A stretch of DNA of 64,000 bases from Colwellia sp. PAMC 21821 (GTDB lineage: Bacteria > Pseudomonadota > Gammaproteobacteria > Enterobacterales > Alteromonadaceae), in NCBI RefSeq assembly GCF_002077175.1, contig NZ_CP014943.1:4030001-4094000 (forward strand), written 5' to 3'. Positions 35,136 to 43,818 of the stretch are shown here, piece after piece. Made by a program: the position numbers and the translations under genes. Numbering within the stretch: the first letter of the stretch is position 1; each line of letters opens with the position of its first letter. The notes under the pieces are model-generated. The model worked only from the letters and a program-made list of their open reading frames with translations. It did not search any database and had not been told where the DNA came from.

Positions 35136-35870
35136 ATGGCTGATGCTAGTATTGAATTTAAAGGGTCAAGCTTTACCCTGTCTGTTTTACATTTAAGAAC
35201 GTCATCGTTAGCTGATATTCGCGCTGATTTAATAAAGAAAGTAGCGCAAGCCCCCGACTTTTTTTACCTAGTCCCCGTTGTGGTCAGTATTGAACAACTC
35301 GCGTGTTCAATTGATTATCAAGCGGTAAAAGCATTAATTGAAGAATTAAACTTTACCTTTGTCGGCTTTACCGGAACTGTCGAGAAAGAGCAACGCAAGC
35401 TTATTCGTGAATTGGGTTTTTCTTTTGTTAATACTACCAAAGTTAATACTGCCAAAGTTAATACAGTTGAAAAATCTGTTACTGCACCGCAAAGCCCAGC
35501 CACTGAGACTGAAACACCCGCTATAACAGCACCCAGTAATTTATATACAGATAAAGTGCATCGAGGGCAAATTCGCTCAGGTCAGCAACTTTATGCTAAA
35601 GATCAAAACTTAGTCATTATTGGCTCAGTTTCAGCCGGAGCTGAAGTGATTGCCGATGGTAATATTCATGTTTATGGCTCATTACGCGGTCGAGCCATTG
35701 CCGGTGCAAAAGGTCACCATAAAGCACAAATATATTGCCAAAATCTTGAAGCTGAACTGGTTTCTATTAATGGCAACTATTGGCTTAGTGAGTCAATGGA
35801 GCAACATTGGGGCTCACCGGTCTATATTCATTTGACTGACAGTGAATTAACGTCATCAAAACTTATTTAA
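35136..35870 (+). CDS. minC: Septum site-determining protein MinC
   Basis: 244 residues. MinC inhibits FtsZ assembly away from mid-cell. N-terminal FtsZ-binding domain (about residues 1-105), a Thr/Pro-rich linker with a short repeat (NTTKVNTAKVNTVEKS, about 107-140), then the C-terminal right-handed beta-helix that dimerises and binds MinD (IRSGQQLYAKDQNLVIIG, GNIHVYGSLRGRAIAGAKG). First gene of minCDE, 28 nt from minD. Confidence 0.96.
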   Translation: MADASIEFKGSSFTLSVLHLRTSSLADIRADLIKKVAQAPDFFYLVPVVVSIEQLACSIDYQAVKALIEELNFTFVGFTGTVEKEQRKLIRELGFSFVNTTKVNTAKVNTVEKSVTAPQSPATETETPAITAPSNLYTDKVHRGQIRSGQQLYAKDQNLVIIGSVSAGAEVIADGNIHVYGSLRGRAIAGAKGHHKAQIYCQNLEAELVSINGNYWLSESMEQHWGSPVYIHLTDSELTSSKLI

Positions 35871-35898
35871 TTTTTAACTTATAAAGGATATTCGGTCT

Positions 35899-36708
35899 AT
35901 GGCACGGATAATAGTAGTTACATCAGGAAAGGGCGGTGTTGGTAAAACGACATCAAGTGCTGCCATTGGTCTTGGCCTAGCGCTGAAAGGTCATAAAGTT
36001 GTTTTAATTGATTTTGATATTGGTCTGCGAAACCTTGATTTGATCATGGGTTGTGAACGTCGCGTTGTTTACGATTTTGTTAATGTGATTAATGGTGAAG
36101 CTACGTTAAATCAAGCTCTTATTAAAGATAAACGTGTTAGTAGCCTGTCGATATTACCTGCCTCGCAAACACGTGATAAAGATGCGTTAAACAAAGAAAA
36201 TGTCGGTAAAGTGCTAGAAGAGCTAGGTAAAATCTACGATTTTATCATCTGTGACTCACCCGCAGGTATTGAAGCTGGTGCTATGATGGCGCTTTATTAC
36301 GCTGACGAAGCTATTGTAACCACCAACCCTGAAGTCTCATCAGTACGCGATTCTGATCGCATTTTAGGTATGTTAGCTAGTCGCTCGCGTAGAGCTGAAC
36401 TTGGCTTAGAGCCAATAAAAGAGCACTTATTATTAACTCGCTATTCACCTAAACGTGTGGAAGAAGGCGAAATGCTCAGTGTTGAAGATGTTAAAGACAT
36501 CCTATCGATTCCGCTGCTAGGTGTAATTCCAGAATCCCAAGCGGTACTCAAAGCATCAAATGCTGGTGAACCGGTAATTTTAGATACAGAAAGCGATGCC
36601 GGTAAAGCCTATCAAGATGTTATTGAACGTCTTTTAGGTGAAACGGTTGAATTTAGATTTATAAACGCCGAGAAAAAAGGCATTCTTAGTCGCTTATTTG
36701 GAGGTTAA
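35899..36708 (+). CDS. minD: Septum site-determining ATPase MinD
   Basis: 269 residues. A membrane-cycling ParA-like ATPase that recruits MinC and is displaced by MinE. The deviant Walker A SGKGGVGKTT is at residues 9-18, with DFDIGLRNLDLIMGCERRVVYD behind it, and the C-terminal amphipathic membrane-targeting helix KKGILSRLFGG. GGAG in its last codons serves as the ribosome site of minE. Confidence 0.98.
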   Translation: MARIIVVTSGKGGVGKTTSSAAIGLGLALKGHKVVLIDFDIGLRNLDLIMGCERRVVYDFVNVINGEATLNQALIKDKRVSSLSILPASQTRDKDALNKENVGKVLEELGKIYDFIICDSPAGIEAGAMMALYYADEAIVTTNPEVSSVRDSDRILGMLASRSRRAELGLEPIKEHLLLTRYSPKRVEEGEMLSVEDVKDILSIPLLGVIPESQAVLKASNAGEPVILDTESDAGKAYQDVIERLLGETVEFRFINAEKKGILSRLFGG

Positions 36709-36709
36709 C

Positions 36710-36985
36710 ATGGCATTACTTGATTATTTTTTTAAAAAAGAAAAGCAGGTAACAACAGCTTCTAAAGCTAAAGAACGTCTGCAAATTATTGTTGCGCATG
36801 AGCGTAATAGTCGAAATAAACAGCCGGATTATTTACCGCAACTCACTGAAGATATTCTTACAGTTTTGCGTAAATATATAAAAGTATCTGATGAAAGTTT
36901 TTCGATAAATCTGGATAAAAAAGAAGGCGATTTAAACGTTTTAGAGCTTAATATAGAATTGCATGACGAGCTCAGCAAAGACTAA
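36710..36985 (+). CDS. minE: Cell division topological specificity factor MinE
   Basis: 91 residues. MinE drives MinD off the membrane and sets the pole-to-pole oscillation. The start MALLDYFFKKEKQ is the membrane-binding helix, followed by KAKERLQIIVAHER (anti-MinCD) and the topological specificity domain. I chose the ATG at 36710, two bases after the minD stop region; a TTG at 36698 in frame lies inside minD. Confidence 0.96.
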   Translation: MALLDYFFKKEKQVTTASKAKERLQIIVAHERNSRNKQPDYLPQLTEDILTVLRKYIKVSDESFSINLDKKEGDLNVLELNIELHDELSKD

Positions 36986-37351
36986 GGGTCATTAAGATAA
37001 CAATAAGGTAACCGTAAGATAATAGTAAGGTAATTAAAACTGCACTATTAAGTTTTAGGCTCTGCCGCTAAATAAATGATTATCAGCCCCTTTAACAGGG
37101 GCTTAATATTAAAACTCCTCGAAAAATCATCAATACATGAACTTGATGGTTATAAAGTAGTACCCTCTCTAAACTAGTGTTAGCAGGTTCTAAAACATCG
37201 TTTTATAGCCCCATACTTGCTACAAACACCTTTATTTATAATATTTGTGTAACTTATGCAGGCAAAATACTCTTCTCTCATTATCGAGCGTTTTTACTCC
37301 CACTAGATGAACATTTAACAAAAAGCTTTCTCAATTTTACGCTTTAAACTA
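36986..37351. other. Intergenic DNA between minE and umuDC
   Basis: No gene seen. A hairpin agcccct / aggggct (37085-37103) with a short AT tail may terminate minCDE. Direct short repeats of the type GATAA-N-AGTAAGGTAA occur at 36997-37034. The region marks the change from core genes to the accessory stretch. Confidence 0.5.
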
Positions 37352-37371
37352 TACTGTTTAAATGTACAGTA
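37352..37371 (+). promoter_or_regulatory. LexA (SOS) box of umuDC
   Basis: TACTGT-N8-ACAGTA, a perfect match to the gammaproteobacterial LexA consensus CTGT-N8-ACAG with symmetric flanks. It ends 13 nt before the umuD ATG, so LexA would block the promoter or early transcription. Confidence 0.93.
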
Positions 37372-37384
37372 TTTGTTGTGTTTT

Positions 37385-37798
37385 ATGAAAGTTATTCCCA
37401 TTTTTATTGAGGCTGGTATATCTGGCTTTGAATCTCCTGCGGCAGAATATAAAGAGCTTGGTTTATCGCTTGATCAGCTGTTAATTTCACACCCAGACGC
37501 AACATTTATTGGCTTAGCCCAGGGGCCTTCTATGCAAGATGTTGGCATTTTTGATGGCGATTTACTGCTTGTTGACCGCAGCGAGCCAGTAAAAGATGGA
37601 GATGTTATTGTGGCTAACTACAACGGCTGCTTTACTTGCAAACTTATTGATAAAAAGAACGCTAGATTATTATCGGCCTCGTTCATGCATAAGCCAGTTA
37701 ACATTACGCCTGAAGATGAATTTCAAATAGAAGGAGTTGTTACGCGTTCAATCCGTTTACACCGACAAGTTAAGGAACTGAGCGCATGTATGCGTTAG
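37385..37798 (+). CDS. umuD: DNA polymerase V subunit UmuD (LexA/signal peptidase S24 family)
   Basis: 137 residues from the ATG at 37385. UmuD is cut by RecA-stimulated self-cleavage to UmuD', which joins UmuC as Pol V for translesion synthesis. The scissile bond should be Ser13-Gly14 in AGISGFESPAAEY; the usual residue before Gly is Cys or Ala. The catalytic dyad is Ser49 (QGPSM) and Lys86 (FTCK), 37 residues apart as in E. coli (Ser60/Lys97). The N-terminal arm is about 11 residues shorter than in E. coli. No clear Shine-Dalgarno sequence; a TTG at 37373 is an alternative start. Confidence 0.93.
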   Translation: MKVIPIFIEAGISGFESPAAEYKELGLSLDQLLISHPDATFIGLAQGPSMQDVGIFDGDLLLVDRSEPVKDGDVIVANYNGCFTCKLIDKKNARLLSASFMHKPVNITPEDEFQIEGVVTRSIRLHRQVKELSACMR

Positions 37799-39042
37799 TT
37801 GATGCCATATCGTTCTACGCGTCTTGTGAGAAGGTGTTTGATCCTTTAATTAGAAATAGGCCAGTGGTTGTGCTGACAAATAATGATGGCTGCATATGCG
37901 CTGTTTGCCCAATTGGCCGGCGCTTAGGTATTCCAAAGTTTAAACCTTATTTTCAAATCAAACACTTCTTGGCAAAACACAATGTGGTTATTCGCTCATC
38001 CAATTATGAGTTATATGCTGATTTGAGTGAGAAGATGATGAATGTTATTGGCCGCTTCTGCGATAACCAATATGTTTACTCAATTGATGAATCTTTTTTA
38101 CAGTTCAAAAAATATAACCACATTATTAACGATTGGCATAAATACGGCCATGAAATACGACGTGCCGTTTGGCAAGAAACACGCTTACCGGTTGGTGTTG
38201 GTTTTGGTTCAACACCAACACTAGCCAAAGCTGCTAATCATGCCGCTAAAAAACTACCAGGTTATAACGGTGTAGCGATTGTTGACGATGCAGCATCGCG
38301 CAAAGAAGTATTATCAAAAATGACCGTGACTGATGTGTGGGGTATTGGCAGCCGATTAGGAAAACGTTTAAATGTATTGGGCATAGTTACCGCATGGGAC
38401 TTAGCCAACCAGTCACCCAAAATAATGCGTAGCCAATTTAGCGTACTGGTTGAACGAACGGTTAATGAATTGAATGGTATTGTTTGTTTAAATTGGGATG
38501 ATGTTAAACAACCTAAGAAAGAAATATTTTCTACTCGAAGCTTCGGCCAACGTGTTAACGAAAGTCACCACTTGAAAACAGCGCTAGTCAGCCACGGTGT
38601 AATTGTAGCGCGTAAATTAAGGCAACAGCATTCGCGCGTTAAAAAACTTGCTATATTCGCTGCTAGCTCGCCTCATGACGAAAATTACTATAACAAATCA
38701 ATAATGTGTGAATTTCCGGTGGCTACAGATAATACGCTTAATATTGCCAATGCAATATCAACTGCTTTTGATAGTATTTATGCTAGCGGTGTTAATTTTT
38801 ATCGCTGTGGCGTGGGTGCCATTGAGCTTGAGAATAGTCACTTTCAACAACATGATCTATTTTCGCTAAATGAAGACAATCCAGAGCTGATGCTCTGTTA
38901 TGACGGTATCAACCATCGTTATGGTAATGATACCTTACAATTAGCAGCACAGGGACGAATTGAAAAGTGGCATATGAGACGTGAGTTTCTTTCGCCAAGC
39001 TTTACAAGTAAGTGGCGAGATATACCGAAAATTCGTTGTTAA
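37786..39042 (+). CDS. umuC: DNA polymerase V catalytic subunit UmuC (Y family)
   Basis: 418 residues. An error-prone Y-family polymerase. The palm residues show as YALVDAISFYASCEKVF at the N-terminus and YSIDESFLQF (catalytic Asp-Glu pair near residue 101). A helix-hairpin-helix (VTDVWGIGSRLGKRL), little-finger domain and C-terminal UmuC tail follow. It overlaps umuD by 13 nt, so the pair is translationally coupled and shares the LexA box. Confidence 0.95.
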   Translation: MYALVDAISFYASCEKVFDPLIRNRPVVVLTNNDGCICAVCPIGRRLGIPKFKPYFQIKHFLAKHNVVIRSSNYELYADLSEKMMNVIGRFCDNQYVYSIDESFLQFKKYNHIINDWHKYGHEIRRAVWQETRLPVGVGFGSTPTLAKAANHAAKKLPGYNGVAIVDDAASRKEVLSKMTVTDVWGIGSRLGKRLNVLGIVTAWDLANQSPKIMRSQFSVLVERTVNELNGIVCLNWDDVKQPKKEIFSTRSFGQRVNESHHLKTALVSHGVIVARKLRQQHSRVKKLAIFAASSPHDENYYNKSIMCEFPVATDNTLNIANAISTAFDSIYASGVNFYRCGVGAIELENSHFQQHDLFSLNEDNPELMLCYDGINHRYGNDTLQLAAQGRIEKWHMRREFLSPSFTSKWRDIPKIRC

Positions 39043-39833
39043 GGTCAGCAGAATAGGGCATTAGCGACTAACTACTTGGGTTTATATATTTGCATAGCTA
39101 TAAAGGTTTACTCATTGAGGCAAAAATTATAAGTATGGGCAGCAAAGGAGTATAAATTGACTTTATTCATAGATGAAATCATAAAACTCCAACAACCTGA
39201 TGGGCATTAATAAATACAGTTGAATCAGAGCATTTAAAGTTTATGAAGGCTCATTATGAGAGTCTGACAGATCCAAACTGTAGGTGCAGGGCAAATGGAC
39301 CATTATTTAGGTTTTGTATTGAGTGAAGTTATAATTCGTAACGGTAACTTTAGATCTTTATGGTAATAGCAAGAATAGAGAGTTGCCCTTCAAAAATATC
39401 ACACCATCAAATATAAATTACTTTAAAGTGAAAGATGTCGTTACATTTATTCATAAAGCTATAAAATTTCTCTTCCAAGTGTACCAACTTAAATTTTAGT
39501 TAAAAAACAATCACTTAGGTCGTTTTTTGATCAAACAAACCATCAAACTAAAAAAACAATTGCATTCGAATATATTTTGAATGTAAGTTATTACCGACAA
39601 TCGTTACCGTTCGTAACAATTAGCAACACGCTTTAGTAAAAAAAGATCAGGGATTGAACTTAGATTTGATTGTATAACTCAATAGTAAAGCAATATTTAC
39701 TATTATTAAAACATATGGATGTGCATTTTATGTAACTAACACCGTCACAACCACCTCTGTTTCAGTATTCATACAAATCTATTTTTTTTACCTGATTTTA
39801 AACACATAAATAAAAATCATGGTAGTAAATTAA
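39043..39833. other. Gene-poor accessory DNA with possible coding remnants
   Basis: 791 nt without an intact gene. Two stretches read like decayed protein in different frames: around 39204-39324 (containing EHLKFMKAHYESLTDPN) and around 39344-39500 (containing TLDLYGNSKNRELPF and FIHKAIKFLFQ), both lacking a convincing start. I do not recognise either. A near-perfect inverted repeat aatcgttac-cgttc-gtaacaatt lies at 39599-39621, upstream of the lipoprotein gene, and could be an operator. Confidence 0.4.
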
Positions 39834-41072
39834 ATGAATAATAAAATTAAAATTTCGTCACTTGCCTTAATTATAGGCTTAAATACGGGTTGTAACTCTA
39901 CATCTCCTCAGCAACAAATGTCAGCTCAAGAGCGTGCTCAAATTATAGAAATGCAGCAAGCTATGATGGGAAAAATGTTTGGCGGTACTACAGGTTTAGT
40001 ACAGCAGCAAAAAACTCAAAAAGAAGTGCCTCCAGTTGTGGTTATTTCAGAAAAAGAATTACTAGCACAGAAGCTCGAAGTTGATGCTACTGGTGGGCCA
40101 GCTATATTCTCTAGAAAGAAAGATGGAATTTTAATTAACAATGTAATGTTCAACGACTTTGAAGGGAGTGTTGCAAACTTTGGTGGAAATCGTTTAACAG
40201 GACAATTCACATATGCTGTTAAAAATTTCGACGGCACGTTTACTTTAAAATATAACCAAGCAAACTCTGAACACGGGCCTATAAAAATAGCAACTATCGA
40301 AAGAAGTGGTGAATCATTTAATGTGACAACCGTAACAGGAAAAACCTTACCTGGCAGCTCTGTAACTCCAACATCAGATGGTTTTATAGTAGGGCGTGCG
40401 GGCTCGGCATTTAAGTATTCAATTGGTAACAATAATATAAAATCTATCACACTTAGAGATGGTTATCATATTGCTGCGCATCAAAATGGCGATGTCGCCT
40501 CTACGGGGTATATTCTTTTAGAAAAGAATGAAACACCTAAGAATGATTCTGTTGGTGGATTATTTGATTCAATCAGTAGCCTAGGAAATACGTTGGGTCT
40601 GAATAAAGTTGACCACTACATTCTTGTTAATATCAATGATGCGAGTGTTGTGCCGTTAGACGTGAACCTTGCAGGTAAAGAGGTTGCAAAACATAGCAAC
40701 TGTAGATCTAAAGGTTTATACAATAAGTGTGAAAGCGTTTCTTATAGTGAAGCACTTTATGAAAAGTCTGGTCTGAAGAACAACAGTCATTATTACTGGT
40801 CTATTGATTGGATTGACACACCATCAGGTCCTCTTGCTTTTTACAAAACAAGCACAACTGTCAAAGCAGTAGACATAAAAAACAGTAAAGTTCATACATT
40901 GTTTTCAAGAGCCTTGGGTGTTAATGAATTCTCTTTAATTGAACACATGGATGGGAAACTAACTGTGAAAGCAGTTCTTGGTTTCAGTAGTGATTCTATT
41001 GAAGATGTTGAGCAATTTATTCAAACCAACACAAATGACATTGAAGATATGCCAGTGATGGATTCAGAATAA
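39834..41072 (+). CDS. Putative lipoprotein of unknown function
   Basis: 412 residues. An N-terminal signal with SSLALIIGLNTGC ends in a lipobox-like Cys20, so it is probably lipid-anchored. A Gln/Met-rich segment follows (SPQQQMSAQERAQIIEMQQAMM), then a long region of beta character with no domain I recognise (for example GNRLTGQFTYAVKNFDGTFTLKYN and NSHYYWSIDWIDTPSGPLAF). Two central cysteines (NCRSKGLYNKCES) may form a disulfide. The gene has its own terminator and no related neighbours. AT-rich accessory setting. Confidence 0.65.
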   Translation: MNNKIKISSLALIIGLNTGCNSTSPQQQMSAQERAQIIEMQQAMMGKMFGGTTGLVQQQKTQKEVPPVVVISEKELLAQKLEVDATGGPAIFSRKKDGILINNVMFNDFEGSVANFGGNRLTGQFTYAVKNFDGTFTLKYNQANSEHGPIKIATIERSGESFNVTTVTGKTLPGSSVTPTSDGFIVGRAGSAFKYSIGNNNIKSITLRDGYHIAAHQNGDVASTGYILLEKNETPKNDSVGGLFDSISSLGNTLGLNKVDHYILVNINDASVVPLDVNLAGKEVAKHSNCRSKGLYNKCESVSYSEALYEKSGLKNNSHYYWSIDWIDTPSGPLAFYKTSTTVKAVDIKNSKVHTLFSRALGVNEFSLIEHMDGKLTVKAVLGFSSDSIEDVEQFIQTNTNDIEDMPVMDSE

Positions 41073-41506
41073 ATTTTTAATATAAAAATCAAAAGAAAAC
41101 AGACTAAGGTAAATTAGCAAATTTAAAGAATCTTAGTCTGTTTCTATCAAGTTGTAAGCTCCACTTTTCAACCTATAATTTCAAAGTGCCATAAGCGTAA
41201 ATCAGCTCCAGTATTTTGTAATTAATCACTTTTCTGATATTACTAAGCAGTTTTAGTAAAACACATGAATTAGTATGTTTTTTATATAACCACCTGAGAA
41301 TATGTTAACTAATCCACCTATACGTTAGTTTATTCCTGAGACCTATAAGTAACCTCTAATTATCTATAAAAAGAATTAATGGTTACAGTTTCTAATGTAA
41401 TGACTTAATGTGATATTAATAAGAATAAGTTAAGTATTATGGATCGGGTGTTGCTAATACGTAGCCATAATATACTGTTGTACGAAAATCGAGTTTAGGA
41501 CGTTGC
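41073..41506. other. Intergenic DNA with terminator
   Basis: 434 nt without a gene. A 12-bp perfect stem aaacagactaag / cttagtctgttt (41097-41143, 23-nt loop, T tail) closes the lipoprotein gene. The remainder is AT-rich and leads to the ATG at 41507; no clear promoter or attC-like site was seen here. Confidence 0.6.
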
Positions 41507-42325
41507 ATGAAAAATACACTTTATCAATATGCCATAGAATTTGTTATTAAAAATGCAGGAGATGATTTTTCGTCTTCTGATTTAGATAAATACTTGGTTC
41601 CTGAAAAAGATCGCGAGAAACCTAAAAGTATAAACAGGCTTTATCAATCTATACTCGAATCAGCTCAAAATGTTCAGATGAGCCCTAATGTAATTGGGAA
41701 AGCAATTAGTGGTGAAAAAGGAAATATTAGACCATTAGGCAGTTTTCTTAGTGGTTTCTCACCTAAGAAAACGATGCTGGACTTCGGTACTCTAACTGAT
41801 TCTGAATTGTTGAATAGAATATTACCTACTTTGGCTATTCAACCACATCCTGAGAAAAGAAAGTTATGGCTGCGTTATTGTAAAACTATTACATCAGCAG
41901 CCAAATTTCTCAGTCAGTTTGAAACTGATGTGAATTTTTATGAGTTTATAGATCAATATTACCAAGATAAGAAAATTCGACCGTTCTTACCTATGCTCCT
42001 AAGTTATGAAATCGATGGTATTGGTTTTGCGTTAGCATGCGATTTTCTTAAAGAACTTGGATATGTGCAATATGGTAAACCTGACACTCATATTAAAGAT
42101 ATCTTTATAGAACTTGGTATTTTAATAGGGGCTTCTAAACAGTCATCGAAAGCAGACTACCTATCATTAAAAATCATAGACGAAATTGCTGATATCAATG
42201 ACATTACACCTTACGCAGTAGACAAGATATTATGGCTAGTGTGTAGTGGAAACTATTACCTAGACGATCTAGATATCGGAAACCAAAAGAAAGCATTTAT
42301 TTCCCTGGTTCGAGAGTTGGCATGA
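41507..42325 (+). CDS. Orphan helix-hairpin-helix (HhH-GPD-like) protein
   Basis: 272 residues, function unknown. The C-terminal half resembles the DNA-glycosylase fold: a hairpin EIDGIGFALACDFLKELG (from residue 168) followed by YGKPDTHI, where Asp193 takes the place of the catalytic Asp in the PVDTHV-type motif of HhH-GPD enzymes, then AVDKILWLVCSG. The usual catalytic Lys of bifunctional enzymes is not seen in the hairpin. The N-terminal 100 residues match nothing I know. The stop codon lies 7 nt before an attC-like site, so this may be a mobile gene cassette. Base excision, nucleic-acid sensing or defence are possible; none is shown. Confidence 0.6.
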   Translation: MKNTLYQYAIEFVIKNAGDDFSSSDLDKYLVPEKDREKPKSINRLYQSILESAQNVQMSPNVIGKAISGEKGNIRPLGSFLSGFSPKKTMLDFGTLTDSELLNRILPTLAIQPHPEKRKLWLRYCKTITSAAKFLSQFETDVNFYEFIDQYYQDKKIRPFLPMLLSYEIDGIGFALACDFLKELGYVQYGKPDTHIKDIFIELGILIGASKQSSKADYLSLKIIDEIADINDITPYAVDKILWLVCSGNYYLDDLDIGNQKKAFISLVRELA

Positions 42326-42332
42326 GTAATAG

Positions 42333-42409
42333 TATAACAAACCGCGGTTGTTGGAATCACTCGCTACGCGCAGTTTTAGGCTAACTGTATTTTTCCGCTT
42401 AGCGTTATA
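42333..42409 (+). other. attC-like site (integron cassette recombination site), candidate
   Basis: 77 bp. The ends pair as an attC would: TATAAC-aaacc-GCGG (42333-42347) against CCGC-ttagc-GTTATA (42395-42409), with unpaired 5-nt spacers in the right place and a 47-nt centre that holds cagtt / aactg. The sequence starts TATAACAAAC, as many Vibrio and Shewanella attC sites do. It begins 7 nt after the stop codon of the HhH gene, as in a gene cassette. No integrase gene is in the window. The R' box GTTATAT departs from strict GTTRRRY. Confidence 0.45.
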
Positions 42410-42432
42410 TGCTCGGGATCCCTCGCACAACA

Positions 42433-42597
42433 ATGAAGATTAATAAAGGCGACATAGCAATGGATATGTTGGAGGACGCAATAAATCTTTTAAAAATCCT
42501 CAAATCAAGAGGAGGGCTCAATTTCCTCCTTTCATTACTTACTCACCATGTTAAAACAATAGCCTTTAAGTCATTTGAGCTCGTAACGAATTTTTAA
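42433..42597 (+). CDS. Possible small ORF after the attC-like site
   Basis: 54 residues from ATG 42433 (frame open from 42409). It is charged at the start and hydrophobic in the middle (MLEDAINLLKILKSRGGLNF). There is no homology I recognise and no good ribosome site, so coding is uncertain. If the attC call is right it would be the start of a second cassette. Confidence 0.25.
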   Translation: MKINKGDIAMDMLEDAINLLKILKSRGGLNFLLSLLTHHVKTIAFKSFELVTNF

Positions 42598-42836
42598 TAT
42601 AAAATCGCTTCTGCGTTGAATGGCTAATCGAGGGCAATACACCATAGTCTAGGCTTGCTTGATTAACTTGAAACAGAAAGAGCCGACTAACAATAGGTAG
42701 AATAAAGATAAACAGCGTGTATTACATTAAGGTTACAAGTGACGAGATATACACATAACGTTAGCTGTTAGCGTTTTACAGTCACCGTCATGGATCAAAG
42801 CAACATCACTAAATAATTAATTACTCTGCTGCATAA
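42598..42836. other. Intergenic DNA left of the IS element
   Basis: No gene is seen. An imperfect palindrome AACGTTAGCTGTTAGCGTT lies near 42757-42775. The segment ends at the target duplication of the IS element. Confidence 0.5.
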
Positions 42837-42844
42837 TTAGATTT

Positions 42845-42867
42845 CATGCCTATGCAGATAACTCAGG
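42845..42867 (+). repeat. Left terminal inverted repeat of the IS
   Basis: CATGCCTATGCA followed by 5 variable bases and CTCAGG; pairs with 43796-43818. Confidence 0.9.
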
Positions 42868-42876
42868 ACTGACCTA

Positions 42877-42894
42877 TACTGTATATACAAACAC
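42877..42894. promoter_or_regulatory. LexA-box-like sequence before the transposase
   Basis: TACTGTATATACAAACAC: CTGT-N8-ACAC, one base off the CTGT-N8-ACAG consensus, inside the IS and 22 nt before the transposase ATG. It may be chance. Confidence 0.25.
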
Positions 42895-42915
42895 ACTGTA
42901 TGGGTAGACATTATC

Positions 42916-43800
42916 ATGAACATGCCAGAAGCAAGCTTTTTAGCTTGGCAACAGCAGTTTAGTACCGAAGATGATTGTTTAGAATATTTGAAAGAAATGA
43001 AGTGGCCAAACGGCTTTATTTGCCCTCGCTGTGGCAATGACCATAGCTATGAAATTAAAAGTCGTCATTTATACGAATGTACGCAATGCAAAAAGCAGAC
43101 TTCAGTCACCGCAGGCACGCTTTTTCATGGCAGTCGCATCACCTTAATCCAGTGGTTTTGGGCAATATATTTTCTTGGCTCAGATAAAGGAAGCATATCA
43201 GCGCTGAGACTAAGTAAATTAATCGAAGTCAATTGGCGAACCGCGAGGCTTATTTTAAAGAAACTTCGTCGAGCTATGGGGCACAGAGATAGCTTGTATC
43301 AATTGAGTTGTACAATAGAGCTAGATGATGCTTTGGTTGGCGGTAGACAAAAAGGTAAGCGAGGTCGGGGTGCCGCAGGAAAAAAGAATGTGCTAATCGC
43401 TTGTGAAAGCAAAGAAAAAAAAGCAGGCTTTATCGCCATGGAAGTGGTTGATAGTATTTGTCATTTTAGCGTGGATAAATTTGTTAAAAAGCACTTAAAG
43501 CGAAGCCAAATAGTTCATTCTGATGCATTGCCCGCATTGAATATAATTGACCAAACGCAACACTATGAAGCAAGAGTAACACCGAGTTACTTAGTTGATG
43601 AATGGCTACCGTGGGTACATATAGCCATAGGGAATTTAAAAACGTTTTTGTTAGGTACATTCCATGGAGTATCAGGAAAATACCTACAAGAATACTTAGA
43701 TGAGTTCTGTTATCGGTTTAATCGCCGATTTATCGAAAAACAGATACCTAACAGGTTGTTAAATTTAGCAATAATTCACGTACCTGTAAAATCGACCTGA
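42916..43800 (+). CDS. IS1595 family transposase
   Basis: 294 residues, apparently intact. The N-terminal zinc-ribbon (CPRCGNDHSYEIKSRHLYEC and CTQCKKQ) is typical, followed by the DDE-type catalytic domain: ELDDALVGG (first Asp), VHSDALPALN (second Asp) and the HIAIGNLKTFLLGTFHGVSGKYLQ block that carries the third catalytic position, Asn in this subgroup. The C-terminal YLDEFCYRFNRR is a strong family mark. It lies fully within the inverted repeats; the stop codon overlaps the right end. Confidence 0.95.
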   Translation: MNMPEASFLAWQQQFSTEDDCLEYLKEMKWPNGFICPRCGNDHSYEIKSRHLYECTQCKKQTSVTAGTLFHGSRITLIQWFWAIYFLGSDKGSISALRLSKLIEVNWRTARLILKKLRRAMGHRDSLYQLSCTIELDDALVGGRQKGKRGRGAAGKKNVLIACESKEKKAGFIAMEVVDSICHFSVDKFVKKHLKRSQIVHSDALPALNIIDQTQHYEARVTPSYLVDEWLPWVHIAIGNLKTFLLGTFHGVSGKYLQEYLDEFCYRFNRRFIEKQIPNRLLNLAIIHVPVKST

Positions 43801-43818
43801 GCCAAGTGCATAGGCATG
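43796..43818 (-). repeat. Right terminal inverted repeat of the IS
   Basis: CCTGAG-N5-TGCATAGGCATG, the complement of the left end with a different 5-bp spacer. Confidence 0.9.
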
